DNA from: Clostridia bacterium
GTDB lineage: Bacteria; Bacillota; Clostridia; Christensenellales; Aristaeellaceae
Reading direction: 5' to 3'
Assembly (NCBI GenBank): GCA_017429265.1
Contig: JAFRPG010000031.1
Coordinates: 47,358 to 111,357 of the forward strand
Length of the DNA stretch: 64,000 nucleotides
Shown: positions 26,438 through 36,008 of the stretch, piece by piece
Layout of the letters: every line of letters starts with the position of its first letter
How positions within the stretch are numbered: position 1 is the stretch's first letter
Translations under genes and position numbers: made by a program
The notes under the pieces: model-generated
The model's input: the letters and a program-made list of their open reading frames with translations, nothing else
What the model was told of the DNA's origin: nothing
Databases searched by the model: none

Positions 26438-28066
26438 ATGAAAAAGAACGCTGCCAGGATCGACCTGGTCAAAATGGCCCTGTTTCTGCTGAAGCACTGC
26501 TGGCTGTGGATCCTGCTCGCGGCCGTCGGCTTCGGCTTTATGTACTACAGGGCCTCGAAGCAGCCGGACACCTACACGGCGCGCGGCACGCTGATGGTGT
26601 CCAACAACAATCCGAACCAGCAGAACTACGGCTACTACAGCATTTCCGATCAGAGCAGCGCCGTCCAACTGATCAGTACCTACAGCGTCCTCCTGCGCAG
26701 CGAGCGCGTCATGGACAAGGTGCTGGAGTACCCCGTCGACGTACTCGACGACGAGGGGAATCCCACCGGCGAGACCCAGCTGCTCTCCCAGAAATATCCG
26801 GGGCTCACGGCCGGGGCCATCGCGGGTTCCATCTCCATGAGGGCGCAGAATGAGACCTCGGTGGCCGAGGTGCGCTGCACCACCACCGATCCCTACCGCT
26901 CCATGGACATCTGCAACGCCGTCATCCAGACAGCGCCCAAGCAGTTGGCGGAAGTCTCCAATGCCGGCAAGGCTGAGATGGTCGACGCCGCGAAGCTGCC
27001 CAGATCGCCCAATGCCCGCAATGAGCGCAGCCAAGGCATGACGGGCGCCATCGGCGGGGCCGCGATCGGGGCCGCCCTTCTCGCGCTGATCTTCCTGCTC
27101 AATCAGAAGGTCACGGAAGCCAAGGAACTCAGGGAGCAGTACACCATCCCCGTCCTGACCTCCGTCAAGCGCGACAAGAAGGAGAACAAAGACCCGGGCA
27201 GCTTCCTGCTCAACAGCAAGAGCCCGATGGATGTGATCGAGAGCTACGCCAAGCTCCGCATGAACCTGATCTACACCCTGGTGGAGAAGCAGAGCCACAC
27301 CGTGATGGTCACCAGCGCGATCTCCGGCGAAGGCAAGTCCACCATCGCGGCCAACTTGGCGATCTCCTTCGGCATGGCGGGCAAGCGGGTCCTCCTGATC
27401 GACGCGGACATGCGGCGCACCTGCCAGCGGGATGTCTTCCACTATGATGCGGACCTCCCGGGCCTTTCCGACACGCTGATCGGGGCATGCAAGTGGCAGA
27501 GCGCTGTTCTGCACACCGAGCGCGAGAACCTGGACATCCTCCCGGCTGGCCACCTGCCGCCGAACCCCGCGGAGCTGCTGGAGTCCGCCGCCATGCACGA
27601 GCTGATCCGCGAGCTGGAAGCGGCCTATGATCTGGTGCTGCTCGACACCCCGCCGATCAACATCGTCTCCGACCCCCTGGCCCTGTCCCGGGAGACGGCC
27701 GGCGCGGTCTTCGTGGTCCGGCAGAACTACTCCGACCACCGGGAGATCCGCAAGGCCCTGCGCAGCGCGGAGATGACCGGCATGGAACTGCTGGGCTTCG
27801 TCTTCTACGGCGAACACCTCAAGACCGGCACCTACTACAGCTACCGGCATTATAAAGGATACTATTATCACCATCGCTATGACACCCGGGATCAGACACA
27901 GAACAGACTGGATCTCAACACCACAACGACGAGGGAGGAACAAGCACATGAACAAGCGCAGTATGACGAAGCTGCTCCTGCTGCTCCTGCTGACGACGGC
28001 CATCGCCGTCACCGGCGCAGCGACAGCGGATCAGACGCTGACACAGCCTGCCCTGACGGAGACTGA
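26438..28066 (+). CDS. CpsD/CapB-type tyrosine kinase fused to Wzz-like domain
   Basis: 542 aa. A Wzz-like N-terminal part has two membrane helices (about 20-37 and 203-222) around an extracytoplasmic domain. It is joined to a cytoplasmic bacterial tyrosine kinase with Walker A SGEGKST (about 296-302), A' LLIDADMRR (about 320-328) and Walker B LVLLDTPP (about 398-405). A Tyr cluster TYYSYRHYKGYYYHHRY (about 465-481) is the usual autophosphorylation tail. It would control polysaccharide chain length and assembly. The single-gene fusion is the Gram-negative Wzc layout, less usual in Firmicutes. After the Tyr cluster the frame runs 119 nt into the next gene; this last part (Ala/Pro then His/Arg rich) has shifted-frame composition, so the true end is uncertain. 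Confidence 0.85.
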   Translation: MKKNAARIDLVKMALFLLKHCWLWILLAAVGFGFMYYRASKQPDTYTARGTLMVSNNNPNQQNYGYYSISDQSSAVQLISTYSVLLRSERVMDKVLEYPVDVLDDEGNPTGETQLLSQKYPGLTAGAIAGSISMRAQNETSVAEVRCTTTDPYRSMDICNAVIQTAPKQLAEVSNAGKAEMVDAAKLPRSPNARNERSQGMTGAIGGAAIGAALLALIFLLNQKVTEAKELREQYTIPVLTSVKRDKKENKDPGSFLLNSKSPMDVIESYAKLRMNLIYTLVEKQSHTVMVTSAISGEGKSTIAANLAISFGMAGKRVLLIDADMRRTCQRDVFHYDADLPGLSDTLIGACKWQSAVLHTERENLDILPAGHLPPNPAELLESAAMHELIRELEAAYDLVLLDTPPINIVSDPLALSRETAGAVFVVRQNYSDHREIRKALRSAEMTGMELLGFVFYGEHLKTGTYYSYRHYKGYYYHHRYDTRDQTQNRLDLNTTTTREEQAHEQAQYDEAAPAAPADDGHRRHRRSDSGSDADTACPDGD

Positions 28067-31000
28067 CTGCGTCTGGGACGAGGTCGGCAACCTGATCAGC
28101 GAGACGGCGCATACCCTGGACGGGGAGCCCGCGCTGAACGGCCGCGGCTATTACCGGGCGGAGTATACCTGGGACGAGCACAGCAACCTGCTGACCGAGG
28201 CCTTCTTCGGCCTGGGCGGCGAGCCTGTGACCGCCGACGCGGGCTACGCGCGGGCGGAGTATGAGTATTTCCAGGATTCCGCCGGCGCGAGCCATCTGAC
28301 CGCCGAGCGGCGCTTTGCCCCCGACGGCAGCGCGGCTGTGATCCCGGGCGGCTATTCCTCCCATATCGAGATCTGGGAAGATGACCAGATCCTGTCGAGC
28401 GAGTACTTTGACGAGAACGGGGACCTGACCCGTCCCGTCGGCGGCTACGCGCAGATCCTGTATAACATCGCGTACGAGGACGGCCTGACGGTGGTCGACA
28501 CCCGCTACTACGACGCAGAAGGCAACCTGCTCCGCGGCCCCGAGGGCGGCGCGCATGTCGTCTCCGTGTACGTGGATGACGTGACCGTTCCGGTGGAGAG
28601 TGGACGACTGAAGCGGATGCTGCTCGGTCTGGAGAAGGGCAGCGGTGCCCGCGAGGCGGGCGTGAAGCGCACGCTTCTGGCTCAGGAGATCTACGACGCC
28701 GACGGCTCCAACGTTCTCGGCTCCAGGCACTGGCACCGCCTCGTGAACACCTATGACGAGCGCGGCAACCTGGTCCGCGTGGACTATTTCGGCAACGACG
28801 GGGAGCCGATCATGGCCGCCGGCGGCTATGCTTCCGTCGAGAATACCTACGACGACCTGAACCGCCTTGTGCAGATCGACTATCTGGGCAGGGAAGGCCA
28901 GCTCATCAAGATGCTCAACGGCTACGCCCGCGTGACCTACGAGTACTACGGGAGCGGCACGCAGCTGCATTACGAGCGCTATTTCGGCGCCGACGGCGAG
29001 CGCACCATGCTGACCAGCGGCTACTCCATGGTCGAGCATGAGTACGACGGCGAGGATTTCGACTATCGCATAACCTATTATGATATTCTTGATCGGTATA
29101 CCCAGTCGATGAATGGCTATGCCCGTAAGGATTGCCTTTATCATCGCATGAGGACTATCAATGACGGCAATGAGTTGTGGGTTCTGATACCTGAAGATGT
29201 CGCCCGCGAGCGTTACTTCGGCGTGGACATGCAGCTGATCGAGCTGAAGGCGGGCCATGCTGGCCTGACCAACGACTACAACGAGTTCGGTCAGGTCACC
29301 CGCACGACCTACTACGATGACACCTGGAAGCCGACCCGCCACGGCGAGCGCCAGCTGGCCTGGATCGACTATCAGTATGAGGGCGAGGATCCCGACGAGC
29401 CCGCCGTCTATGAGTCGTACTTCGACGAGAACGGCGATCCCTGCGAGACCGTCACCGGCGCGTATGCCCGCTCCATGACCTACGGCGGCCCGCACAAAAA
29501 CCTCCTCCTGTCCGAGTCCTTCTTTACCGCGGACGGGAAGGCGGACACCTCCGTCAGCCACAACGCGCACCGCGTCGACTACGGCTACGACGCCAAAGGC
29601 ATGCAGACTGCCGCGCGCTACTTTGACCAGAACGGCAGCCTGATGCTCTCCCGCGGTGGATACGCCGTGCTGCTGCGCGAGTACAACGGCATGGGCAACC
29701 TCCTGTGGGAGGCGACCCTGGACGCCGCGGGCAATCCCGTGGTCGCCGGCGGCCAGTACGCCAGCCGCGTGCAGACGTACGACTATGCCGGTCACCTGAC
29801 CGCCGAGAAGGCCTTCGGTACCGACGGCACGCCGATCACCCACGCGGCCGGCTACGCCTCCGTCGCCTACACCTATGACGATGAGGGCAACATTGCGTCC
29901 ATCAGCTATTTCAACCCCGATGACGTGCCCGTGATCGTGGCCGGCAGCGCGAAGATCGAGCGCGAGTACGACGGCGATCACCGCATGACCTATGAGGCCC
30001 ACTACGGTGCCGACCTCAACCCCGTGCTCGTGGGCAACGGGTACGCGGCGCGCCGCATCGCCTACGACGGCGAGACCGGTCAGGTGAGCCGTATCGACTA
30101 CCTGGGCGTTCAGGGTGAACCCGTACTGCTTCCCGCGGGCTATGCCTCCTATGAGCAGAAGTACGACGTCAACGGCAGCCTGACCCGCCGCGCTTACTTT
30201 GATGAGACCGGCGCGCCCGTGGCGCCCGCCTCCTTGGGCTATGCCTGGTTCGAGCGCACCTGTGACGAGCAGGGCCGTGTCCTTACGGAATCCACCTACA
30301 ATGCCGACGGCAGCCTCTATGTCAACCGCGACGGCTATGCCACCGTGAACACCGTTTATAAGAAGAACGGTGAGGATGTCATCGTCACCTATCTGGGCGC
30401 TGACCGCCTGCCGGTCACCACGGTCATGGGCTATGCGCGTCAGGAGCGCACCTACGATTACGCGGGCCGCATGACTTCCGTGCAGTACTTCGATGCCTTC
30501 CTGAAGCCCGCGGCCATCGCGGACGGCTACCAGAAGGCTGTCTACGAGTGGGACGGCGACGGCCATCAGCTGAGCGAGAAGTATTTCGACGCCGACGGCC
30601 GGCCCGCCGAATGCCCCAAGGGCTACGCGTCCTTCATCTGCGAGTATGACCACCAGGGCAACCTTGTCCGCGAGGTCTACTACGGCGCCGACGGCAACGT
30701 CACCAATGTCAAGGCGGGCGCCGCCGAGATCCTCCGCACCTTCGACGCCGACAGCAACCTCCTCACCGAGGATTACTTTGACGAGAGCGGCAAGCCCCTC
30801 ATGCTCCGCGGCGATTACGCGTCCGTGAAGTATACCTACGATCACCTGGGCAATGTCCTGACCGAAGCCTACTTCGGCGTGGACGGCGAGCCCGTCGTCT
30901 CCTCCAAGGGCTACGCTCTGCGCGCTTGCACCTACGACGCCGCCGGCCGCCTCCTCACCGAGGACTTCTCCGACGGCCTCGGCACGCTGATCGTGCAGTC

Positions 31001-33788
31001 CTCCGGCTATGCCAGCCGCGTCCAGACCTGGAGCGACAAGGGCAATCTGACCGGGATCTCCTATGCCGGCGAGGACGGCGAGCCGATCCTGCTGGACAAC
31101 AAGTATGCCTCCGTCACCTACGCGCAGGACGCCAACGGCAACTGCGCCGAGGAAGCCTGGTTCGACGCCGAGGGCAAGCCCGCGGTGATGGCTGGCGGCT
31201 ACACCCGCGTGACCCATGAGTACAACGACGCGCATCAGGTCACCCTCGACGTCTACTACGCCGGCGACGACGTGGTGATGATCGACGAGGGCTATGCGGC
31301 CATCGGATACACCTACGACCTCCGCGGCCGTCTGACCCAGCAGAGCTACTTCGACCGCGGCATGAACCGCGTGATGATCCGCCACGGGTATTCCGCCATC
31401 GGCTATGTCTATGACAATGCCGGCAACACCCTGCTGGTCCGCTACCTGGACGAGAAGGACGAGCTCACCCGCCTGCCCGAGGGCTTCAGCGTGTGGAAGC
31501 GCGAGTACGACAGGTTCGGCCATGTCATCCTGGAGCAGTACCTGGACGAGTTCGAGCGCATCGCCTCTCTGACAAATCGTTCCACGGTTACCGGCCGCAC
31601 CTATGACGCACGCGGCAATCTGGTTCGGATCGATCATCTGAGTGCGGCGCTGCAGCCTGTGGAGACCCAGCGCGGCTACGCGTCCGTCGTCTACGCCTAT
31701 GACAATCAGGACCGCCGCATCAGCGAGAGCTATCTGAACACGAGCGGCCTGAGCGTCATGATCTCCGCCGGCTATGCGGGCATCCGCTACGAGTACAGCG
31801 ATCAGGGCAAGGTCTGGCGCACCGTCTATCTGGACACCACCGGCCAACCGACCGTCTTCAAGGACGGCTATGCCGCGGCCCAGAACTCCTACGACGAGAA
31901 CCTCTACCTGACCCGGATCGAGTATCTGGACGACAACTTCAACCGCACCTACATCAGCGCCGGATATTCCGCCGTTGCCCGCACCGTGGACGGGAACGGC
32001 GACGTCCTGACCGAGACCTATCTGGACAACGCCGACATGCCCGTGCCCGGCGCCGGCGGCTACGCCACCATTCGCAACACCTGGGACGACCGCCAGCGTC
32101 TCGTCAAGCGCGAGTTCCTCGACACCGAGGGCCAGCCCAAACAGATCAACGGCGGCTACACGCAGGTCCGCTACATCTATGACAACAGCGACAACGTGAT
32201 CCGTCAGTCCTATTACGGCAAGGACGACACGCTGACCTGGTGCCAGTACGGCTACTCCGAGATCCTCTATACATACAACGACCGCCACCACTGCGTCGAG
32301 GAGCGCCTGCTCACCGCGCAGGGCCGTCCCGCCATCCACAGCGGCGGCCGGTACTCCTCCCTCCGGCGTGAGGTGGATCCTGACGGCAGGGTCCTCTCCG
32401 TGAAGTATTTCGACATCTCGGGCAACCCCACGACCTACAACAACGACTACTCGGAGGTCCGCTACACCTACGACCTGGCAGGCCGCGAGACTTCGGTCAG
32501 CTACTTCGACCGCGCCGGACGTGCGACCGCCAGCTTCCGCGGCTATGCGAAGAAGGCCAGCAAGTACGACACCCTCGGCAATGTGATCGAGGAGACGTAC
32601 TATGACACCGAGGACAACCTGACCAATACCACCATGGGCTTCGCCGTGGCACTGTACACCTACGACGAACTCGGCAATCTGACCAACGAGCGCTACCTGG
32701 ACGCCAAGTCCGTGCCCGTGAAGCCCGGCGGCGTGCAGTACGCGTACATCAACACCGTCTATGACGACGACAACCGTCTGGTCAGCGAAGAGTACTTCGA
32801 CGAGAACGATCAGTACGCGGCGAACAAGGCCGGCTACGCGGCCCACTTCATCTCCTACAACGAGACCGGACGCATCGCCGAGGAGTACTTCCTTGACAAG
32901 GCGGGCCAGCCTGTCGCCATCGAAGGCGTCAGCCGCAGGACACTGGTCTCCGCGGATGAGGAGAAACGCATCTACGTGATGCGCGAGGTGGACGAATCGG
33001 CCGAACCCGACGCCTGCTCCGTCAAGCTGCAGACCTACGACCACTACGACCGCGTGATCGAGAGCAGATACTTCGACGCTCAGGATCAGCCCGCGATCGG
33101 TGCGGAGGGCGCCTATATGGTCCGCCGCCAGTTCAACAGCCGCGGCAGTGTCTCCCTGGAGACCTACTTCGACGCGAACGGCGACCCGATGGCCGTGAAG
33201 GGCATCTTCGGTATCCGCCGCCGCTACAACGCCTACAACAACCTCGAACTCCAGTCCTTCCTCGATGCCGAGGGCAATGTCATGGCCGGACCCGAGGGCT
33301 ACGCGTCCATCCTGTACGACTATGACCTGAGCAATTCCGACCGTCTGCAGAAGTACTTCCAGTACTACCTGGATGCCACCGAAAACCGCTGCGCCGCCGC
33401 CAACGGAGCATGGGGCATGAGCACCCTGTACTACCCCGTGACCCGCATTCGCGAGGTGACCTTCATCGGTCAGAACGGCAGCCCGATGACGACGACCGAC
33501 GGCTACGCCATCCTGGAATACGAACTGGATGAGTTCGAGAACCGCGTCTGGGAAGCCTACTACGATCACAACCATGTGCAGATCAACTGCGCGGCCGGCT
33601 ACTCCAGCGTGGAGCGCACCTATGACGGCGAGGGCCGCCTGATCGGCGAGCGCTATCTGGATCGCTACAACAAGCTGACCGAGAACGCCGATGGCGTCGC
33701 GGGCTGGACCGGCTACTACAATGCTGACGGCGAACTGGTCATCACCAGCCGCTACGACAAGGACCGCAAGGCCTTGCCGCTGGACTGA
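27948..33788 (+). CDS. Giant secreted protein of about 55 tandem 32-residue repeats (YD/RHS-like)
   Basis: 1946 aa from the ATG at 27948 (GGGAGG 9 nt upstream). A signal peptide (residues 1-26) is followed to the very end by repeats with consensus Y-D-x-x-G-N-L-x-x-x-x-Y-F-D-x-x-G-x-P-V-x-x-x-x-G-Y-A. About 55 units are countable, 30-34 residues each, with a larger interruption near residues 205-265. The aromatic/Gly/Asp spacing resembles RHS/YD repeats but has a longer, very regular period. No C-terminal toxin domain, LPxTG motif or membrane helix. A long beta-structured cell-surface or matrix rod is inferred, possibly acting with the polysaccharide made by neighbouring genes. It overlaps the CpsD frame by 119 nt. 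Confidence 0.8.
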   Translation: MNKRSMTKLLLLLLLTTAIAVTGAATADQTLTQPALTETDCVWDEVGNLISETAHTLDGEPALNGRGYYRAEYTWDEHSNLLTEAFFGLGGEPVTADAGYARAEYEYFQDSAGASHLTAERRFAPDGSAAVIPGGYSSHIEIWEDDQILSSEYFDENGDLTRPVGGYAQILYNIAYEDGLTVVDTRYYDAEGNLLRGPEGGAHVVSVYVDDVTVPVESGRLKRMLLGLEKGSGAREAGVKRTLLAQEIYDADGSNVLGSRHWHRLVNTYDERGNLVRVDYFGNDGEPIMAAGGYASVENTYDDLNRLVQIDYLGREGQLIKMLNGYARVTYEYYGSGTQLHYERYFGADGERTMLTSGYSMVEHEYDGEDFDYRITYYDILDRYTQSMNGYARKDCLYHRMRTINDGNELWVLIPEDVARERYFGVDMQLIELKAGHAGLTNDYNEFGQVTRTTYYDDTWKPTRHGERQLAWIDYQYEGEDPDEPAVYESYFDENGDPCETVTGAYARSMTYGGPHKNLLLSESFFTADGKADTSVSHNAHRVDYGYDAKGMQTAARYFDQNGSLMLSRGGYAVLLREYNGMGNLLWEATLDAAGNPVVAGGQYASRVQTYDYAGHLTAEKAFGTDGTPITHAAGYASVAYTYDDEGNIASISYFNPDDVPVIVAGSAKIEREYDGDHRMTYEAHYGADLNPVLVGNGYAARRIAYDGETGQVSRIDYLGVQGEPVLLPAGYASYEQKYDVNGSLTRRAYFDETGAPVAPASLGYAWFERTCDEQGRVLTESTYNADGSLYVNRDGYATVNTVYKKNGEDVIVTYLGADRLPVTTVMGYARQERTYDYAGRMTSVQYFDAFLKPAAIADGYQKAVYEWDGDGHQLSEKYFDADGRPAECPKGYASFICEYDHQGNLVREVYYGADGNVTNVKAGAAEILRTFDADSNLLTEDYFDESGKPLMLRGDYASVKYTYDHLGNVLTEAYFGVDGEPVVSSKGYALRACTYDAAGRLLTEDFSDGLGTLIVQSSGYASRVQTWSDKGNLTGISYAGEDGEPILLDNKYASVTYAQDANGNCAEEAWFDAEGKPAVMAGGYTRVTHEYNDAHQVTLDVYYAGDDVVMIDEGYAAIGYTYDLRGRLTQQSYFDRGMNRVMIRHGYSAIGYVYDNAGNTLLVRYLDEKDELTRLPEGFSVWKREYDRFGHVILEQYLDEFERIASLTNRSTVTGRTYDARGNLVRIDHLSAALQPVETQRGYASVVYAYDNQDRRISESYLNTSGLSVMISAGYAGIRYEYSDQGKVWRTVYLDTTGQPTVFKDGYAAAQNSYDENLYLTRIEYLDDNFNRTYISAGYSAVARTVDGNGDVLTETYLDNADMPVPGAGGYATIRNTWDDRQRLVKREFLDTEGQPKQINGGYTQVRYIYDNSDNVIRQSYYGKDDTLTWCQYGYSEILYTYNDRHHCVEERLLTAQGRPAIHSGGRYSSLRREVDPDGRVLSVKYFDISGNPTTYNNDYSEVRYTYDLAGRETSVSYFDRAGRATASFRGYAKKASKYDTLGNVIEETYYDTEDNLTNTTMGFAVALYTYDELGNLTNERYLDAKSVPVKPGGVQYAYINTVYDDDNRLVSEEYFDENDQYAANKAGYAAHFISYNETGRIAEEYFLDKAGQPVAIEGVSRRTLVSADEEKRIYVMREVDESAEPDACSVKLQTYDHYDRVIESRYFDAQDQPAIGAEGAYMVRRQFNSRGSVSLETYFDANGDPMAVKGIFGIRRRYNAYNNLELQSFLDAEGNVMAGPEGYASILYDYDLSNSDRLQKYFQYYLDATENRCAAANGAWGMSTLYYPVTRIREVTFIGQNGSPMTTTDGYAILEYELDEFENRVWEAYYDHNHVQINCAAGYSSVERTYDGEGRLIGERYLDRYNKLTENADGVAGWTGYYNADGELVITSRYDKDRKALPLD
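28062..33780 (+). repeat. Tandem coding repeats, about 96-bp period
   Basis: The repeats of the giant protein. At DNA level the units have diverged (codons differ), so this is an old array kept by selection at the protein level. Units around 29061-29200 are an exception: by count 60 of 140 bases are G or C, clearly lower than the flanks. Confidence 0.8.
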
Positions 33789-33815
33789 GCATCGCGGGAA
33801 AGGAGAATCGCAACA

Positions 33816-34874
33816 ATGAAGACGAAGTATCTGATCCCCAGACTGGCGGCTCTGCTGCTGGCTCTCTGCCTTCTGCCGGTGCTCGCGCCGGCGGAAGAGC
33901 CTGACCAGACCGAACAGAGCGACTGGGAGAATTTCCTGCTTGTCTGCAACGAGGGCATGAACAACGACAAGGGCAACGCCGGCAACACCCTGATGGTGTG
34001 CGCCATGAACACCAAAACGGGCCGGATCCGCCTGGTATCCTTCACCTGGGACACATTCATCGACTATGAGGGCTACGACATCCCCCAGAGGCTCGACATG
34101 CCTTACCGCAACAACGGCCCCGAGGAAGCCATGAAGGTTTTCAATGAAAACTTCGGCCTCGGTCTCACCCGTTATCTCTCTCTGAACTACCTGAACCTGG
34201 CCTCGCTGATCGATGACTACAGCGGTGTCACCGTGGACATCACCCGCGCGGAGCGCAACGCCCTCAACGGCATGGTGGCTTCCAAGAAGAACCAGCTCCA
34301 GAACATGGTGGCCACCGGCACCCTGACCCAGGCCGCGCTCGATTCCCTGGCCACCGACTACATCCTCGAGGACTTCGGCCCCGACACCCATCTGAACGGT
34401 CTGCAGGCCGTGGGCTTCGGCTGGCTGCAGTATGACAGCGTGTACAACTGCTGCGGACGTGAGCTTCAGGTCATCGCAAACCTCTTTGAGAGCGTCGGCA
34501 ACCTGGCCAATGAGCGCGCGGTCTTCTACACCGACGAGACCGAGAACCCCGGTGAGGCAGACGGCCGCCGCGCCATCAACCTCGACCATGTGACCGATGA
34601 GGACCGCGAATTCATCCGCGCGCTCCTCGCACCCATCTTCGAGAAGTCCGCACACAACCTGTCCGAGGAGGACATCGAGTCCATCTCCATGGCGCTCATC
34701 CGCGCGACCTTCCAGGCCTTCCGCCAGGGTGTGAACGTGCTCCACGATCTGGACACCGCGATCCTGCCCCTGGAAGCCCAGGATCCCTACGAATACGTGG
34801 GCGGCACCGCGGGCCATGTGGTGGACAAGGAAGCCAACAAGGCCGCGATCCGCGAGTTCCTGTACGGCGACTGA
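33816..34874 (+). CDS. LytR-CpsA-Psr (LCP) family protein, secreted form
   Basis: 352 aa, ATG preceded by AAAGGAG at 9 nt. Residues 1-26 are a cleavable-looking signal peptide (ending ...LAPAEE) instead of the usual N-terminal anchor helix. The LCP domain is recognisable: NTLMVCAMNTKTGRIRLVSF (about 49-68), then the Arg in DIPQRLDMPYRNNGP and NYLNLASLIDDYSGVTVDI (about 127-145). LCP enzymes transfer undecaprenyl-linked glycans to peptidoglycan or protein outside the cell. It follows the repeat protein by 27 nt, so attachment of the locus polysaccharide to the wall, or to the repeat protein, is plausible but inferred. Confidence 0.85.
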   Translation: MKTKYLIPRLAALLLALCLLPVLAPAEEPDQTEQSDWENFLLVCNEGMNNDKGNAGNTLMVCAMNTKTGRIRLVSFTWDTFIDYEGYDIPQRLDMPYRNNGPEEAMKVFNENFGLGLTRYLSLNYLNLASLIDDYSGVTVDITRAERNALNGMVASKKNQLQNMVATGTLTQAALDSLATDYILEDFGPDTHLNGLQAVGFGWLQYDSVYNCCGRELQVIANLFESVGNLANERAVFYTDETENPGEADGRRAINLDHVTDEDREFIRALLAPIFEKSAHNLSEEDIESISMALIRATFQAFRQGVNVLHDLDTAILPLEAQDPYEYVGGTAGHVVDKEANKAAIREFLYGD

Positions 34875-34996
34875 TCCGTACGGACGGGAATCTCATCAGG
34901 ACGGGACCGGCACGGCACTGACCGGATTGGCAGGCCGCGGCAGTCCCCGAACACATCCTTCACCCGCCGGCAGTCAGGCATTTCCGGGTGAGTCTG

Positions 34997-35037
34997 TCCC
35001 GGCCCGTGCATTCCACAGCGGAGTGCGCGGGCCGGGA
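34997..35037 (+). promoter_or_regulatory. Strong hairpin in the leader of the NusG-paralogue gene
   Basis: 14-bp arms TCCCGGCCCGTGCA (34997-35010) and TGCGCGGGCCGGGA (35024-35037), one mismatch, 13-nt loop, no T-run. It ends 50 nt before the start of the NusG paralogue, in the 213-nt gap after the LCP gene; a regulatory RNA structure is likely. Confidence 0.55.
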
Positions 35038-35087
35038 TGGCGGAGCACGCCCTGACGGCGGCAGAACGGAGCGAAAGAGGCGAGATC

Positions 35088-35591
35088 ATGCATGCGTACT
35101 GCCTGTTTTGCGAGACGCAGAAATGCGCTGTCATCGCACTGCAGATCCGCCAGAGATACGGCGTCCGCTGTATTTCGCCCCGGATCATCCAGCGCAAATG
35201 GGTGAAGGGTGTTTGCACCGAGGAGCGACACGACTGGCTCCCCGGGTACATCTTCCTCTATTCCGACGAGCCGCTGACGCCGTTCTACGGTATCTCCGGC
35301 GTGATCCGCTGGCTGGGCGGCGGCGAGCTCGCCAACGAAGACTTGGCTTATGCCGAGATGATCCTCCGCAGCGATGGTATCCTCGGCACGGTACATCTGG
35401 CGGAGGTCGGCGACCGCTGCGTCATCGACGATCCCAGGTGGGCCGGCATGAACGGCACCGTGACAAAGATCGACCGCGGCCGCAAACGCTGCTGCGTCGA
35501 GTTTCTCTTCGACCGCGTCCGCCGCTCGGTGTGGGTAGGGTACGACCTGGTGAGCAAGGCCAAGGACGAGGAGAGCGGGAAGACGGATTGA
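35088..35591 (+). CDS. Specialised NusG paralogue (LoaP/RfaH-type antiterminator)
   Basis: 167 aa from the ATG at 35088 (AGAGG 7 nt upstream); an upstream in-frame start would add residues unrelated to the fold. The NGN-type domain begins with AYCLFCETQK (the position where NusG proteins have W-Y-x-x-x-x), with WLPGYIFLYSD in the middle. A C-terminal KOW motif is seen in VGDRCVIDDPRWAGMNGTVTKID. Paralogues of this kind (RfaH, UpxY, LoaP) bind elongating RNA polymerase and promote read-through of long surface-polysaccharide or natural-product operons. Its position directly before the polysaccharide locus fits LoaP, which is the Firmicutes class. A terminator follows at 35616-35638. Confidence 0.85.
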   Translation: MHAYCLFCETQKCAVIALQIRQRYGVRCISPRIIQRKWVKGVCTEERHDWLPGYIFLYSDEPLTPFYGISGVIRWLGGGELANEDLAYAEMILRSDGILGTVHLAEVGDRCVIDDPRWAGMNGTVTKIDRGRKRCCVEFLFDRVRRSVWVGYDLVSKAKDEESGKTD

Positions 35592-35615
35592 GCTGAGCGG
35601 GCGGTTTTGCTTGTG

Positions 35616-35638
35616 ACCACAGAACTTCTGTGGTTTTT
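35616..35638 (+). terminator. Terminator after the NusG paralogue
   Basis: ACCACAG (35616-35622) and CTGTGGT (35628-35634), five-base loop, followed by TTTT. Confidence 0.75.
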
Positions 35639-35662
35639 GATTTGAAGCGGAAGTTTGACGTA

Positions 35663-35716
35663 GTTGACTCTGTTCTCTGCTGCTACTCAAAACAGCATCA
35701 GAGAACAAAGCCAAAC
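35663..35716. repeat. Twin hairpin element, copy 1
   Basis: Imperfect inverted repeat: left arm GTTGACTCTGTTCTCTGCTG (35663-35682), right arm 35693-35716 containing CAGAGAACA and GCCAAAC. The outer parts match copy 2 (36009-36064) at 18 of 19 left-arm and 14 of 16 right-arm bases, while the stem tip differs (GCTG/CAGC here). With copy 2 and the terminator it is all that can be seen in the 540-nt AT-rich gap 35592-36131. Confidence 0.7.
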
Positions 35717-36008
35717 AGTTCATTGTCATGTCTCGAAGAGATAGTATTTGCTTCTTACAACTTGGCATAAATGGCCAATATGCTGCCCGGAAGCGTCGAA
35801 TTAACGGGGCAGATTGTTGCCAGCAGGCCGCGTAAGTAACTTCAGACAGACTTTTCGAGTATCTGAATCTAGTACAATATTATAGCCGGTCAGGAATACG
35901 TAACGAATATGGCAATTACAAAAATGATTCAGACGCAGATATGAAAAGAACAGGCAAAACAATGCTAATATTCAGTCAGGAATATGGAACAGACAGGTAA
36001 ACGAGTAA

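Noticed and set aside
28062..33780. Polymorphic RHS toxin with variable C-terminal tip
   Set aside because: Repeats continue to the last residues; no RHS core motif, toxin domain or downstream immunity gene is present.
27915..34817. A 2300-codon minus-strand frame opposite the repeat protein
   Set aside because: Mirrors the repeat period of the sense gene, has no start signal and also crosses the LCP gene; the sense reading has a signal peptide and ribosome site.
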